Shown: in pieces, positions 1 through 7,979 of the stretch
Layout of the letters: every line of letters begins with the position of its first letter
Position numbering within the stretch: the first letter of the stretch is position 1
Assembly (NCBI RefSeq): GCF_002432345.1
Contig: NZ_DJDT01000242.1
Span: 1-22,576 of the forward strand
Direction: 5' to 3'
Length of the DNA: 22,576 nt
Source of the DNA: Pedobacter sp. UBA5917
GTDB lineage: Bacteria; Bacteroidota; Bacteroidia; Sphingobacteriales; Sphingobacteriaceae
The notes under the pieces: model-generated
What the model saw: the letters and a program-made list of their open reading frames with translations, nothing else
What the model was told of the DNA's origin: nothing
Database searches by the model: none
Translations under genes and position numbers: made by a program

Positions 1-231
1 GAAGTAGCCATAAAACATAAATTCTATAAAAAGGAAAAAATTATATTGGGGGAGGATATTACCATTATAACCTATCTTTTGTTTAAAAAACATCACGCTT
101 AATTCGAGCAGAAAGGCATAAATGCATAACAAAGCAACTACTCTGAGCTGCTTTGTTAGTTTTGCCATTTGGTAAAGACCTGCGATTGAGCAAATCCCTA
201 AAGACATGATATATAAATACTTGAGATACAT
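1..231 (-). CDS. Membrane protein, 5' part only (runs off the window)
   Basis: A minus-strand frame opens at an ATG at 231 and stays open for 77 codons to the left edge, so the 3' part is missing. The visible protein has a short N-terminus, a hydrophobic segment (about residues 29-45, LRVVALLCIYAFLLELSVMF), a polar loop with KQKIGYNGN, and a second hydrophobic stretch rich in Phe and Tyr. This looks like the start of a polytopic inner-membrane protein. The next in-frame ATG (codon 9, at 207) is an alternative start. It lies 32 bases after the stop of the 281-residue gene on the same strand, so the two are probably co-transcribed. I do not recognise the family and cannot give a function. Confidence 0.6.
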   Translation of the reverse strand, partial: MYLKYLYIMSLGICSIAGLYQMAKLTKQLRVVALLCIYAFLLELSVMFFKQKIGYNGNILPQYNFFLFIEFMFYGYF

Positions 232-263
232 AAATTTAAATATGTATCTAAAATAAGCATTTA

Positions 264-1109
264 CTATTCATCTAAAACATCAAGATCTGCTTTATTACCG
301 GTTGGTGGAGGTGGCGTCGGATCTCCGGTGTCAAAAGTATCGCCATAAATCTCATGTATAGTGGCCTCATACCTTTGATCAAACTCTTCCTTATTAATAT
401 CTTCTATGCCAATATCCAGTTTTAGTGTATCCATAAAGGTAAAAGCAAGAGTAAGTCGCTGTCTTTTCTTAAATTCCTCTTCTTTCGGCTCTGGGAAATA
501 ATAGTCCTGATTAGTATAGGATACAAAACGAATTCCAAAACCGGAAATTTTACTGCTTCTTTCACTTTGGCATTCCATTTCATGAATTGTTTCCTTCATT
601 TGACGTAAACTAAACCAAACATGCTTGGTTTCCTTACAGTTATTTAAGCGATCAAAATCCGATAGGGTTTCAAAAAGGATGTTCCGCTTTACATTCTGAT
701 AATTATGAACCCAATCCCTCGCCTCGTTTTCCGGAATTGTTATGACTTTTTTGCGGTCCAGTGTATAGTAAATCTTAACATCAGACTTTTCAGCTCCCTT
801 CGTTGCGCAAAAAATTAACGTAAGTATCCCGCATTTACCTGCTTCCACTTTTCCGCTACCAGATGGAGAAGCGAAATACATGCGAACACCATCCGTATCT
901 TTTTCAAGACCAGCTATCAAGCGGTTAAAAAAGTCGATAGCACTCGTGATGTCCTCAAAATCCAGTTTGGTGTTTTCTTGTACGCCTTCTTGCAACAAGG
1001 TAATAATATTAAGTACGGGGTACTTAAAATTATCGAACCATTGTTCGCGTTTGTTACTTTCTTCTTTGGTTACGAAAGTAATGGGCAATCGAGTTTCATG
1101 TGTACACAT
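264..1109 (-). CDS. Hypothetical protein, 281 aa
   Basis: An open frame of 281 codons with an ATG start and a TAG stop. There is no signal peptide and no clear membrane segment, so it is probably cytoplasmic. Visible features are a mixed alpha/beta, charged central part, a Gly-Ser rich turn near residues 82-88 (SPSGSGK), which is not a proper Walker A because no hydrophobic strand or GxxxxGK spacing precedes it, and a disordered C-terminal tail containing four consecutive prolines (DPTPPPPTG). I do not recognise the family. It is followed at 32 bases by the truncated membrane protein gene, which suggests a two-gene unit, and it is transcribed away from the three-gene cassette that begins at 1460. 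Confidence 0.75.
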   Translation of the reverse strand: MCTHETRLPITFVTKEESNKREQWFDNFKYPVLNIITLLQEGVQENTKLDFEDITSAIDFFNRLIAGLEKDTDGVRMYFASPSGSGKVEAGKCGILTLIFCATKGAEKSDVKIYYTLDRKKVITIPENEARDWVHNYQNVKRNILFETLSDFDRLNNCKETKHVWFSLRQMKETIHEMECQSERSSKISGFGIRFVSYTNQDYYFPEPKEEEFKKRQRLTLAFTFMDTLKLDIGIEDINKEEFDQRYEATIHEIYGDTFDTGDPTPPPPTGNKADLDVLDE

Positions 1110-1459
1110 AGCTTTTAATTTAGTTTAAGGTTTAAAATTATTTATACCTAAATATAAACCAAGCCTACTGGAATTTGGAAAAACACAGCAACGGTAATAG
1201 TGATACATTTTTTGACATTTTAATCAAAATATAGTCTACCGCACTTTAAAAGCACTTTTCTATACATCACACTAATCATCATTTATTTTAAAATACGGCG
1301 ATTTCACGGTGTGCCTTTGCGCTTTTCACGCGCATCAATCTCCATGTTTTCACGCTTGATTTAGATACAGGCCCAATAGTAGTTTTGACTAAGAAAAATG
1401 GCCAATCCAAACACCTGCCATTTATTAATAAACCTTAACCAAACCTAAAAACCAAAACC
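1110..1459. other. 350-base intergenic region between divergent genes
   Basis: No credible coding frame is visible on either strand. The region should hold the promoters of the minus-strand 281-residue gene and of the plus-strand cassette at 1460. I see no exact TAnnTTTG box with a TTG at the right distance. Three copies of TTTCACG occur at 1302, 1324 and 1348, the last two as TTTTCACGC, spaced 22 and 24 bases, which could be operator half-sites. The last bases before 1460 are A/C-rich (repeated AAACC), like other Bacteroidota leaders. Confidence 0.5.
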
Positions 1460-1783
1460 ATGACAAAACTCTCATTGAACAAAGTGGAATCTTTTATCAA
1501 AGATCTCGACGAAAAGCCAGAACTAAAACAAGAATTTGATGTAAATCCAAGGGCTACGTTAATTAAAAAAGCTGCTATAAACCCTATAAAAGATATCTGG
1601 GTTTATCGGTTAGTGGTTATTGCGTTAAGCTTGGTGCTCCTAATTATAACATCAGGCATTCTAATCGAAATCGACGCGGTACAGAAAGCTGATAAGGTAA
1701 TTACCATTATCACTTCTTTAGGTTCGGCAGCTATCGGTGCATTGGCCGGACTATTGGCTCCATCACCTGGAACACAGGATTAA
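1460..1783 (+). CDS. Small two-TM protein with leader-like N-terminus
   Basis: A 107-residue protein. Residues 1-40 are polar and helical (LNKVESFIKDLDEKPELKQ followed by EFDVNPRATLIKKAAI). The pattern F-x(2-3)-L-x3-P-x-L-x4-x3-NP-x2-L resembles the Nif11/NHLP-type leader domains found on some RiPP precursors; this is a visual impression only. Two hydrophobic segments follow, about residues 49-69 and 79-100, the second Gly/Ala rich (GSAAIGALAGLLA). No signal peptidase site is evident. It is the first gene of a plus-strand run with the 75-residue Cys-rich gene (57 bases downstream) and the 545-residue exported protein. A holin-like or small inner-membrane accessory role is possible, but I do not recognise the family. 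Confidence 0.65.
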   Translation: MTKLSLNKVESFIKDLDEKPELKQEFDVNPRATLIKKAAINPIKDIWVYRLVVIALSLVLLIITSGILIEIDAVQKADKVITIITSLGSAAIGALAGLLAPSPGTQD

Positions 1784-1840
1784 TGATAATTGATTAAACT
1801 TTAATCAACCGATCTATTTATAAATTAAAAATCATCAATC

Positions 1841-2068
1841 ATGGCAAAGAAGAAAAAAATCATTTTTTTATCCCTCGAATTCCAAAATGAAATTGGAGAA
1901 AAACATACGGCAAATTTCAAAACGAATGATAAAAACATCAACAATATCAAACTAGTATCTCCTTGCATATGCGGTGATAAAGTTTGCATAGATGGGATAC
2001 TTCACAGGTGCATGCCAGATCCATCTGGAAAATGTGTTTGGTGGGAAACCAGTGAAATCTGTGAATAA
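1841..2068 (+). CDS. Small cysteine-rich protein, 75 aa, six Cys
   Basis: The 75-residue product starts with a lysine run (MAKKKK) and a beta-like N-terminal half. All six cysteines sit in the last 34 residues (C42, C44, C49, C57, C65, C74), in the pattern C-x-C-x4-C-x7-C-x7-C-x8-C with a WW pair after the fifth. This looks like a small disulfide- or metal-stabilised module. The N-terminus is not a convincing signal peptide. The gene lies 57 bases after the two-TM gene and 24 bases before the exported 545-residue protein, so the three are likely co-transcribed. An N-terminal leader with a Cys-rich core would be compatible with a peptide precursor, but no maturation enzyme is visible nearby, so the function is unknown. 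Confidence 0.65.
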   Translation: MAKKKKIIFLSLEFQNEIGEKHTANFKTNDKNINNIKLVSPCICGDKVCIDGILHRCMPDPSGKCVWWETSEICE

Positions 2069-2092
2069 TTACAACTTTAAAATTAACCAATC

Positions 2093-3730
2093 ATGAAAAA
2101 GATCTATTCATTATTTGTGCTACTGTTTCTAATCTCCTTTTCTGTTTCTGGGCAAACATATCCTTTAACTATGGAATTAATCGTAAAGGGAAAAAGTTTC
2201 CCAATTAGCTGTGAACCTAAAGACGGTTCCATACAGGTAACAATAAAAGATGATAAGGATACGGAACTTATGAAATATGTCAGTCATTCACAAGATATTG
2301 ATGCATTTGCAACAAGATTCGTTCAAACATTTGATACCGTTTGTAATCTTCCGGATTCTGTAAAGAAACTCGAAAAAGATAATTGGAAAGCATTTGCTAC
2401 CAAGCTGTTTAACAAATTTCAACTCGTTTTACAAAATAAATTGCCCGAGGCTGGATATTTTAGCGTTAGAGATAGCGTTAAATTAATTATGTCTTATAAG
2501 AATACTACAGACACCAATAAGATTGAAAAGGCTATTACAAAAGAACGATATAAATTAGTTAAACTCAATGCCGAAATATCAGAAGGATACCTTGAAAGTA
2601 TTGTTGCGTATGTGAAATTTAAAGAAGATGATGAACCATATAAATATATTTTAGAATATCCTGTAGGAATGTCTTCTGAAGATAATATTCGAAACTTTAA
2701 TAAATATATTCTTTATGAAGAAAAATCGCAGCCTTATAAAAAGCCCTATATTAATCATCCAATTTATTCTTTAAGTTTAAGTGATGTTATTTCATATGAC
2801 CCTAAGTTAGAACCCGGAAGGCGGGATTATAGTCCTAAGGATACCTCTCTTAATGAAATGCCAGGCGGAACTTTGATTAAATTACACAAAGAAGAAACAA
2901 GTAAACTTTTTGAAGCACATTTTTATTCTGATTTTAGAGGTTTTAATGCGGAAAAACCCAATGGTATTATTCAGGTTGAATTGGAAAAACGGATTAACAC
3001 TAATACCTATCAACATAGGGCACCTCGCCTTTTATATTATTGGGCGTACAAAAGCGGTGGCTTTTTTCAATACATTTCGCCTGTTGCCACTCTTTCTAAA
3101 ATTGAACAGCACAATCGAAAACTAAATCTTAATGATTTGGATTCTGTTCGATATAATCCTGGAAATACAAATATAACCCAATTTGGAAATCAATATCATA
3201 GATATGCAAATGCTTTGAGTATATACCAATATCAATGGCTTTCTGTAGGAACAGACATGAATGTTGCATTTGTAAATAACCCTGGTCGAAAATTTCACAT
3301 TTATTTTAATTTAGGAGCACGTTTTGGATTTACAGATACGACAGACTCTTTAACTACAATTAATGGCACAACCATTATCAAAACTAAATTTGCCAAAGAT
3401 ATTTCTATTAGTACCTTACAGGTTTATCCTGAAATTAAAATTAAATTTTTCCCTCAGGAACAATTTAATTTTTCAATATCAAATAAATGGATATACTTTA
3501 AACCTTTAAATCAAGTTTTGCAAATGGCGGGATATGACAAAGATAACGCTTCCATATTAATTCCTAAAAATCATGCCTGGCTTAACACATCAGAAGTGCT
3601 CATGACTATACAGGTTAATCCTAAGAGTAAAGTATTTGGCCGCTTTAGGATGAATTGGGAAATTGGAAATATCAAGAATAATTTTTCACAATTACAAATT
3701 GGTTATTCGACATATATTTTGGGCAGATAA
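2093..3730 (+). CDS. Exported protein, putative outer-membrane beta-barrel, 545 aa
   Basis: The N-terminus is a clear Sec signal peptide (MKKIYSLFVLLFLISFSVSG, cleavage probably after SVSG/Q). Residues 22-200 are a charged soluble part. From about residue 300 to the end the protein alternates hydrophobic and polar residues in short stretches rich in Tyr, Phe and Trp (for example FHIYFNLGARFGF, ISTLQVYPEIKIKFF, FSQLQIGYSTYILG). This is typical of transmembrane beta-strands, and the last strand reaches almost to the C-terminus. I infer an outer-membrane barrel with an N-terminal periplasmic domain. The gene is noticeably more AT-rich than the housekeeping genes to its right. It converges on the UbiD-family gene, with only 19 bases between the stops. 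I do not recognise the family. Confidence 0.7.
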   Translation: MKKIYSLFVLLFLISFSVSGQTYPLTMELIVKGKSFPISCEPKDGSIQVTIKDDKDTELMKYVSHSQDIDAFATRFVQTFDTVCNLPDSVKKLEKDNWKAFATKLFNKFQLVLQNKLPEAGYFSVRDSVKLIMSYKNTTDTNKIEKAITKERYKLVKLNAEISEGYLESIVAYVKFKEDDEPYKYILEYPVGMSSEDNIRNFNKYILYEEKSQPYKKPYINHPIYSLSLSDVISYDPKLEPGRRDYSPKDTSLNEMPGGTLIKLHKEETSKLFEAHFYSDFRGFNAEKPNGIIQVELEKRINTNTYQHRAPRLLYYWAYKSGGFFQYISPVATLSKIEQHNRKLNLNDLDSVRYNPGNTNITQFGNQYHRYANALSIYQYQWLSVGTDMNVAFVNNPGRKFHIYFNLGARFGFTDTTDSLTTINGTTIIKTKFAKDISISTLQVYPEIKIKFFPQEQFNFSISNKWIYFKPLNQVLQMAGYDKDNASILIPKNHAWLNTSEVLMTIQVNPKSKVFGRFRMNWEIGNIKNNFSQLQIGYSTYILGR

Positions 3731-3749
3731 AATTAACCATATAAGCTAC

Positions 3750-5591
3750 TTAAACTTTAACCACTCCAAACAACGCTCCACCCTCTTTAGCTCTCTCATT
3801 AATTTTAGCCTCTACCACATCATCCCTGATCAGCTCGGGTGCGTGGTGGGGCTTTTTCCTTGCATCGATAATCATCGAACCTTTGCAGCCCCAATGTTTA
3901 TTTATCGTAAAATCGTTAATACCATAAATATCTGCCGCGGGGTTACTTCTTGTAAAAGCTACCCAAACCAGGTTATCGATTGTTGCTGCAGTAAAGGTAG
4001 CATCATCGGCCAGTATGATTAAAGGCAGGCCAGCTAAATTCTGGTCAATCAAAGCCATATTCAGCATGGCAATTTCTGCAGCCGTTTTTTCCGGATTAAG
4101 GTATTTGTTTCCTTCCAGAACCAAAACGCCTGGCATCGCAATTTTAGGTTGAAAAAAACCATCACTCAATTTTAGGTTTTCGGGAATCCCATTCCACAGT
4201 TCGCGTTTCTGATCGCCTGCCGCTGCAATTACCACTTTCGATCCACTGTTTAAGCCATCGCCACTGTAATCGAGTGTATCAATAGTGGTATTGGTATAAA
4301 AATGAATATCCCTGGTTAAATCGATCCGCTCTAAAATATGTTTGATAAAATCTTCTATATGGTGGGTACTTAATTGCTGATCATCTTCCTTAGCAGCGAT
4401 AAACAGGTACTTGGCCAAACTCAACTGGTTTTTTCCCAATATGTGGTTGGCAATGGTCAAAATTTCCTGTGGCCTTCTTTCTTTTAAATATGGGGTATAA
4501 CGTTCGCTGCCAATGGCAAAAAGTAATGGATGAACCCCGGCAGCATCAACCGCATGCACCTCTTTTAAACCATGTATTTCCTGCGGAATGGCCGAACCGG
4601 TTATCTCGTGTATCAAAGCACCGAAACTGGTATCTTCCTGCGGCGGACGGCCCACAACGGTAAACGACCAGATGGCATCTTTTTTATGGTATACATTATG
4701 CACCTTCATTAAAGGGAAAGGATGCGTTAAACTATAATAGCCCAAATGATCGCCAAACGGACCTTCAGGTTTATTCTCGTTTGGATAAACGGTACCCGTG
4801 ATGATAAAATCGGCATCGGCAGAAATACAGAAACCTTCATCATCGTAAAAATAACGGAAACGCCTATCTCCCAATGCACCTGCAAAAGTCATTTCCGACA
4901 AACCTTCGGGCAGTGGCATTACAGCAGCCAATGGGTGCGACGGCGGCCCACCAACAAAAATGCTCACCTTTAAAGGCTGGCCCAAAGCATTGGCTTTCGA
5001 TTGATGCACCCCTATGCCCCTGTGTATCTGATAATGTAACCCAATTTCCTTATCCTGGATATAATCATTGCCTGCTAGTTGGATACGGTACATCCCCAGG
5101 TTGGCATTTAAGACCCCCGGTTTATCTACATCTTCGGTATAAACCTGCGGCATGGTAACAAAAGGACCACCATCCATTGGCCAGTTTACAATCTGTGGCA
5201 ACTGACTGATGCTTGTTTTTAAAAATTTATTTTTTGCAGAAGGTGTTTTAAGTGGCAGGGCCGATAATGCCGACATGGCCGAACCAGCATACTTAAAAGG
5301 ATTTTTTAATGCTTTTATCGGGTCGTTCCTTAACGAAACCAGTTGTTGTACTTTTGGTAAGGTATCCCTGAAAATAAATTTCGACCGTTCTAAAGTCCCG
5401 AACAGATTGGAAACAGCCGGAAAAGGGCTTCCCTTAACTTTTTCGAATAATAAGGCTGGCCCCTGGTTTTCGTAAACCCTTAAATGGATGGCTGCCATTT
5501 CTAAATAAGGATCTACTTCTTCTTTGATTCTGATTAAATGACCGTGCTTTTCGAGATCGGATACACATTCTGCTAAACTTTTGTACGCCAT
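3750..5591 (-). CDS. ubiD: UbiD family decarboxylase
   Basis: A 613-residue member of the UbiD family of prenylated-FMN dependent (de)carboxylases, which act on aromatic or alpha,beta-unsaturated acids; in Bacteroidota this type is usually linked to quinone biosynthesis, but the exact substrate cannot be read here. Visible hallmarks are NLGMYR (about 164-169, with the active-site Arg), the Gly/Pro-rich GGPPSHPLAAVMPLPEG segment (about 214-230), and EGPFGDHLGYYS (about 276-287) with the acidic residues of the catalytic motif. The frame is open upstream to an ATG at 5627, but I chose the ATG at 5591. The upstream ATG lies in the T-tract of the dps terminator, and the protein from 5591 (MAYKSLAECV) begins directly with the family's N-terminal helix. 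Prenyl-FMN must be supplied by a UbiX protein, not seen in this window. Confidence 0.88.
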   Translation of the reverse strand: MAYKSLAECVSDLEKHGHLIRIKEEVDPYLEMAAIHLRVYENQGPALLFEKVKGSPFPAVSNLFGTLERSKFIFRDTLPKVQQLVSLRNDPIKALKNPFKYAGSAMSALSALPLKTPSAKNKFLKTSISQLPQIVNWPMDGGPFVTMPQVYTEDVDKPGVLNANLGMYRIQLAGNDYIQDKEIGLHYQIHRGIGVHQSKANALGQPLKVSIFVGGPPSHPLAAVMPLPEGLSEMTFAGALGDRRFRYFYDDEGFCISADADFIITGTVYPNENKPEGPFGDHLGYYSLTHPFPLMKVHNVYHKKDAIWSFTVVGRPPQEDTSFGALIHEITGSAIPQEIHGLKEVHAVDAAGVHPLLFAIGSERYTPYLKERRPQEILTIANHILGKNQLSLAKYLFIAAKEDDQQLSTHHIEDFIKHILERIDLTRDIHFYTNTTIDTLDYSGDGLNSGSKVVIAAAGDQKRELWNGIPENLKLSDGFFQPKIAMPGVLVLEGNKYLNPEKTAAEIAMLNMALIDQNLAGLPLIILADDATFTAATIDNLVWVAFTRSNPAADIYGINDFTINKHWGCKGSMIIDARKKPHHAPELIRDDVVEAKINERAKEGGALFGVVKV

Positions 5592-5594
5592 GCC

Positions 5595-5627
5595 CAAAGA
5601 TAAATATTTTGGTTTTCTAAGAAACAA
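5595..5627 (-). promoter_or_regulatory. Candidate promoter of the UbiD-family gene
   Basis: On the minus strand, TTG (5627-5625), a 22-base spacer, and TATCTTTG (5602-5595) match the Bacteroidota TTG / TAnnTTTG consensus. The -7 box ends three bases before the ATG at 5591, so the transcript would be leaderless or nearly so. The TTG lies inside the T-tract of the dps terminator. Confidence 0.5.
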
Positions 5628-5676
5628 AAAAGCCCCATATAAGCAGATTTTACAATAAAGCTACTTATACAGGGCT
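5625..5676 (-). terminator. Rho-independent terminator of dps
   Basis: On the minus strand the 16-base arm 5676-5661 (AGCCCTGTATAAGTAG) pairs fully with 5646-5631 (CTGCTTATATGGGGCT), counting three G-U pairs. The loop is 14 bases and the stem is followed by TTTTTGTTT. It lies 20 bases past the dps stop. Confidence 0.85.
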
Positions 5677-5696
5677 CTTAACCTACCAATACACTG

Positions 5697-6176
5697 TTAT
5701 TTTTTTCCGGCAAAAGAACGCAACATCCAGGTATTTTTTTCTTTAAATTGCATAAAACGGTTCACCATATCGTTCGATCCGTCATCGCCTGCCTCATCTG
5801 TAGCATCCAACAGTTCTCTTTCCAATTCGATCAGCGTAGCCATATCATCTAAAATGGCGTCAACCATATCAAGATCTTTTAATCCGATGGTATCAATTTC
5901 TTTAATCTTAGATTCTTTGATATAATCGGCAAAACGGCTATGCGGTGGTTTACCCAATGTTAGTACACGCTCGGCAATTTCATCAATGGTTAACTGCGCA
6001 TTGGTATATAACTCTTCGAACTTAACATGAAGGGTAAAAAAGTTCTGCCCTTTGATGTTCCAGTGGCAGCCCCTTAATTTTTGATAATGGATATGATAGT
6101 TGGCCAGGTAATCGTTTAACAGATCTACAACCGGTTTAACCTCTTTTTCATTTAAGCTTATCTCTTTAGCGTCCAT
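5697..6176 (-). CDS. dps: Dps family ferritin-like DNA-protection protein
   Basis: A 159-residue Dps/miniferritin, a normal length for the family. Dps forms a 12-subunit shell that oxidises Fe(II) with peroxide, stores the iron and protects DNA in stress or stationary phase. The inter-subunit ferroxidase residues are present with exact family spacing: H38 (in CHWN), H50, D65 and E69 (in TIDEIAERVLTLG). The Trp after the first His is also kept. The N-terminal tail (MDAKEISLNEKE) has only two lysines, so DNA binding through the tail is not obvious. The gene is monocistronic: it has its own TAnnTTTG box about 45 bases upstream and a strong terminator downstream, and it diverges from the LysM gene. 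Confidence 0.95.
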   Translation of the reverse strand: MDAKEISLNEKEVKPVVDLLNDYLANYHIHYQKLRGCHWNIKGQNFFTLHVKFEELYTNAQLTIDEIAERVLTLGKPPHSRFADYIKESKIKEIDTIGLKDLDMVDAILDDMATLIELERELLDATDEAGDDGSNDMVNRFMQFKEKNTWMLRSFAGKK

Positions 6177-6220
6177 TTTTTCTATGTTTTTTGATGTATT
6201 TTAATGTCTACCTAACAACC

Positions 6221-6228
6221 CAAATTTA
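6221..6228 (-). promoter_or_regulatory. -7 box of the dps promoter
   Basis: TAAATTTG on the minus strand matches TAnnTTTG and lies about 45 bases before the dps ATG, implying a leader of roughly 38 bases. I see no TTG at the ideal distance, so the -33 part is weak. Confidence 0.45.
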
Positions 6229-6461
6229 TAAAAGTTTTGCTCAAAAACAGCTTTTATACAATACCTTATTTAATAGATCGTTTAATATTCAATATTGCAA
6301 CAAACAACAATTTTATAAACATTTGTTAATGAATATTATACCTATATTACTTTATAAAAGTCATCTTAATTTTACGTAAAAACGAACAATAGAACTAAAG
6401 ATGATTCACAATATTATTCGTATAATTGCTCCCTTTGACTTGAAAATTTACATAAAAATAA

Positions 6462-7979
6462 ATGCATAAAATATATTTATCTGCTGTTGTGTTATTTGCC
6501 TTAAATATCGCAAATGCCAAAGCCAACACAGCAAGAGACTCTATCGGTGTAGAAAATAATAAAGGCAAAAAACTGATCGTTCACCAAACCGTAGCAAAAG
6601 ACACTTATTATTCTATCGGAAGAAGGTATAATGTATCTCCAAAGGATATTATGGCCTTTAATGATAATAAATACCTTCAGGTTGGGGTAATTATTAAGGT
6701 TCCAACCAATATACCATTCACGGCAACCGGATCATCGAATACCGAAAGTGCCACTTCAAATACGAATGTGATCGAGCATACCATTAAACCAAAAGAAAAC
6801 CTGAACATGCTGGCCGAAAAATACGGCACCACGATCAACGAAATTAAAGCTTTAAACAATTTAACCGGTAGTAATTTAAGCATTGGCCAGGTGATTAAAA
6901 TACCTGCAAAAAGCGGACAACAGGCTGAAACAGCTGCTCCGGCAGCACCTACTGCAAAAAACAATACCGAAGCACCGGCCAACAATGGCACTTCTTCTGA
7001 TCAGACCATGATCGAACATACAGTTGCGCCAAAAGAATTTTTAGGAAAAATTGCCGAAAAATATGGTACCACAGTTGAAGAAGTAAAAAAAGCAAACAAC
7101 CTTTCGGGCAATAACCTTAAAATCGGCCAGAAATTAAAAATCCCAGCAACAAAAAATATCGACGATAATAAAGTAGTTTCTGCTGTTGATGAAAAACCGG
7201 TACAGGAGAACAAATCTACCGATGCTGCAGGTACACATACTGTGTTAAGGAACGAAACCATTTTTACCATTGCCAAACAATATGGCATTACGGCTTATCA
7301 GATCAGAACGATGAACAATCTTCCTGATAATGCAATTACCATAGGCCAGGTTTTAAAAGTACCAGGAGGTATTATTACCGAAGTACAGGTACCAAAAGAA
7401 AAACAGGCTGAAACGAAAGCGAAAGAAGTTGTTGCACCTAAAGAAGAAAGTTTTATCCATACCGTAGCCACTGGCGAAAATATCTTTTCGATTGCTAAAA
7501 AATACAACTTAACGGCTTACCAGATCAGAACGGCAAATAAACTGGATGATAACAATATTAAGGTAGATCAGAAACTGATTATCCCGAAACCGCCACAGCC
7601 TAAATCGGTAAATGATGCTTCAAAAGAAGATCAGCAGAACGAACCCGACAGTACAATGGTTAAAGATCCTAAACTACGCCGCGACCCAAGCGTTTATGGA
7701 CTGAGCCAGATCGAAGAAAAAGGTACGGCAGTTTGGATAGCAGATCAGGACCTTGACGGCACCAAAATGTTGGTTTTGCACCGTACAGCACCTGTTGGCA
7801 GGGTAATTAAAATTACAAATCCAATGACCAACCGCACCACTTTCGCCAAAGTTGTTGGTAAATTTACAGAGAACGAATCTACAAAAGATGTTATCATTGT
7901 AATGACTAAAGCTGTAGCTGATTCGCTAGGTGCTTTAGACAAACGTTTTTTCTGCAATTTAACTTATAGTGCTCAATGA
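6462..7979 (+). CDS. Exported protein with five LysM repeats and a C-terminal double-psi barrel (RlpA-like) domain
   Basis: A 505-residue protein with an N-terminal signal peptide (residues 1-20, ending in NANA-K-type small residues). Five LysM peptidoglycan-binding repeats lie at about 39-81, 104-148, 184-228, 258-301 and 332-375, each ending in IGQ-x-(L/I)-K-(I/V)-P or a close variant. They are separated by Ala/Thr/Lys-rich linkers. Residues 420-503 (MLVLHRTAPVGRVIKITNP, then FAKVVGKF and VMTKAVADSLGA) match the double-psi beta-barrel fold of RlpA. The DRGP segment of lytic RlpA enzymes is replaced by VGKFTENE, so lytic activity is doubtful and a binding or structural role in the cell wall is more likely. 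The stop overlaps the start of the uridine kinase gene by four bases (ATGA), so the two are translationally coupled. Confidence 0.88.
   Translation: MHKIYLSAVVLFALNIANAKANTARDSIGVENNKGKKLIVHQTVAKDTYYSIGRRYNVSPKDIMAFNDNKYLQVGVIIKVPTNIPFTATGSSNTESATSNTNVIEHTIKPKENLNMLAEKYGTTINEIKALNNLTGSNLSIGQVIKIPAKSGQQAETAAPAAPTAKNNTEAPANNGTSSDQTMIEHTVAPKEFLGKIAEKYGTTVEEVKKANNLSGNNLKIGQKLKIPATKNIDDNKVVSAVDEKPVQENKSTDAAGTHTVLRNETIFTIAKQYGITAYQIRTMNNLPDNAITIGQVLKVPGGIITEVQVPKEKQAETKAKEVVAPKEESFIHTVATGENIFSIAKKYNLTAYQIRTANKLDDNNIKVDQKLIIPKPPQPKSVNDASKEDQQNEPDSTMVKDPKLRRDPSVYGLSQIEEKGTAVWIADQDLDGTKMLVLHRTAPVGRVIKITNPMTNRTTFAKVVGKFTENESTKDVIIVMTKAVADSLGALDKRFFCNLTYSAQ

Noticed and set aside
337..365. A nucleotide-binding P-loop in the 281-residue protein (SPSGSGK is encoded further right, near 850)
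   Set aside because: SGSGK lacks the preceding beta-strand and the GxxxxGK(S/T) form, so it is not a Walker A motif.
1841..2068. The 75-residue Cys-rich protein as a confirmed RiPP or bacteriocin precursor
   Set aside because: No modification enzyme, peptidase-transporter or immunity gene is seen in the window; kept as unknown.
5592..5627. Twelve extra N-terminal residues for the UbiD-family protein from the ATG at 5627
   Set aside because: The region overlaps the dps terminator T-tract and a promoter, and the residues are not family-like.
6677..7507. Three minus-strand open frames inside the LysM gene
   Set aside because: They are shadows: hydrophobic translations opposite the repeated LysM coding sequence with no promoters of their own.
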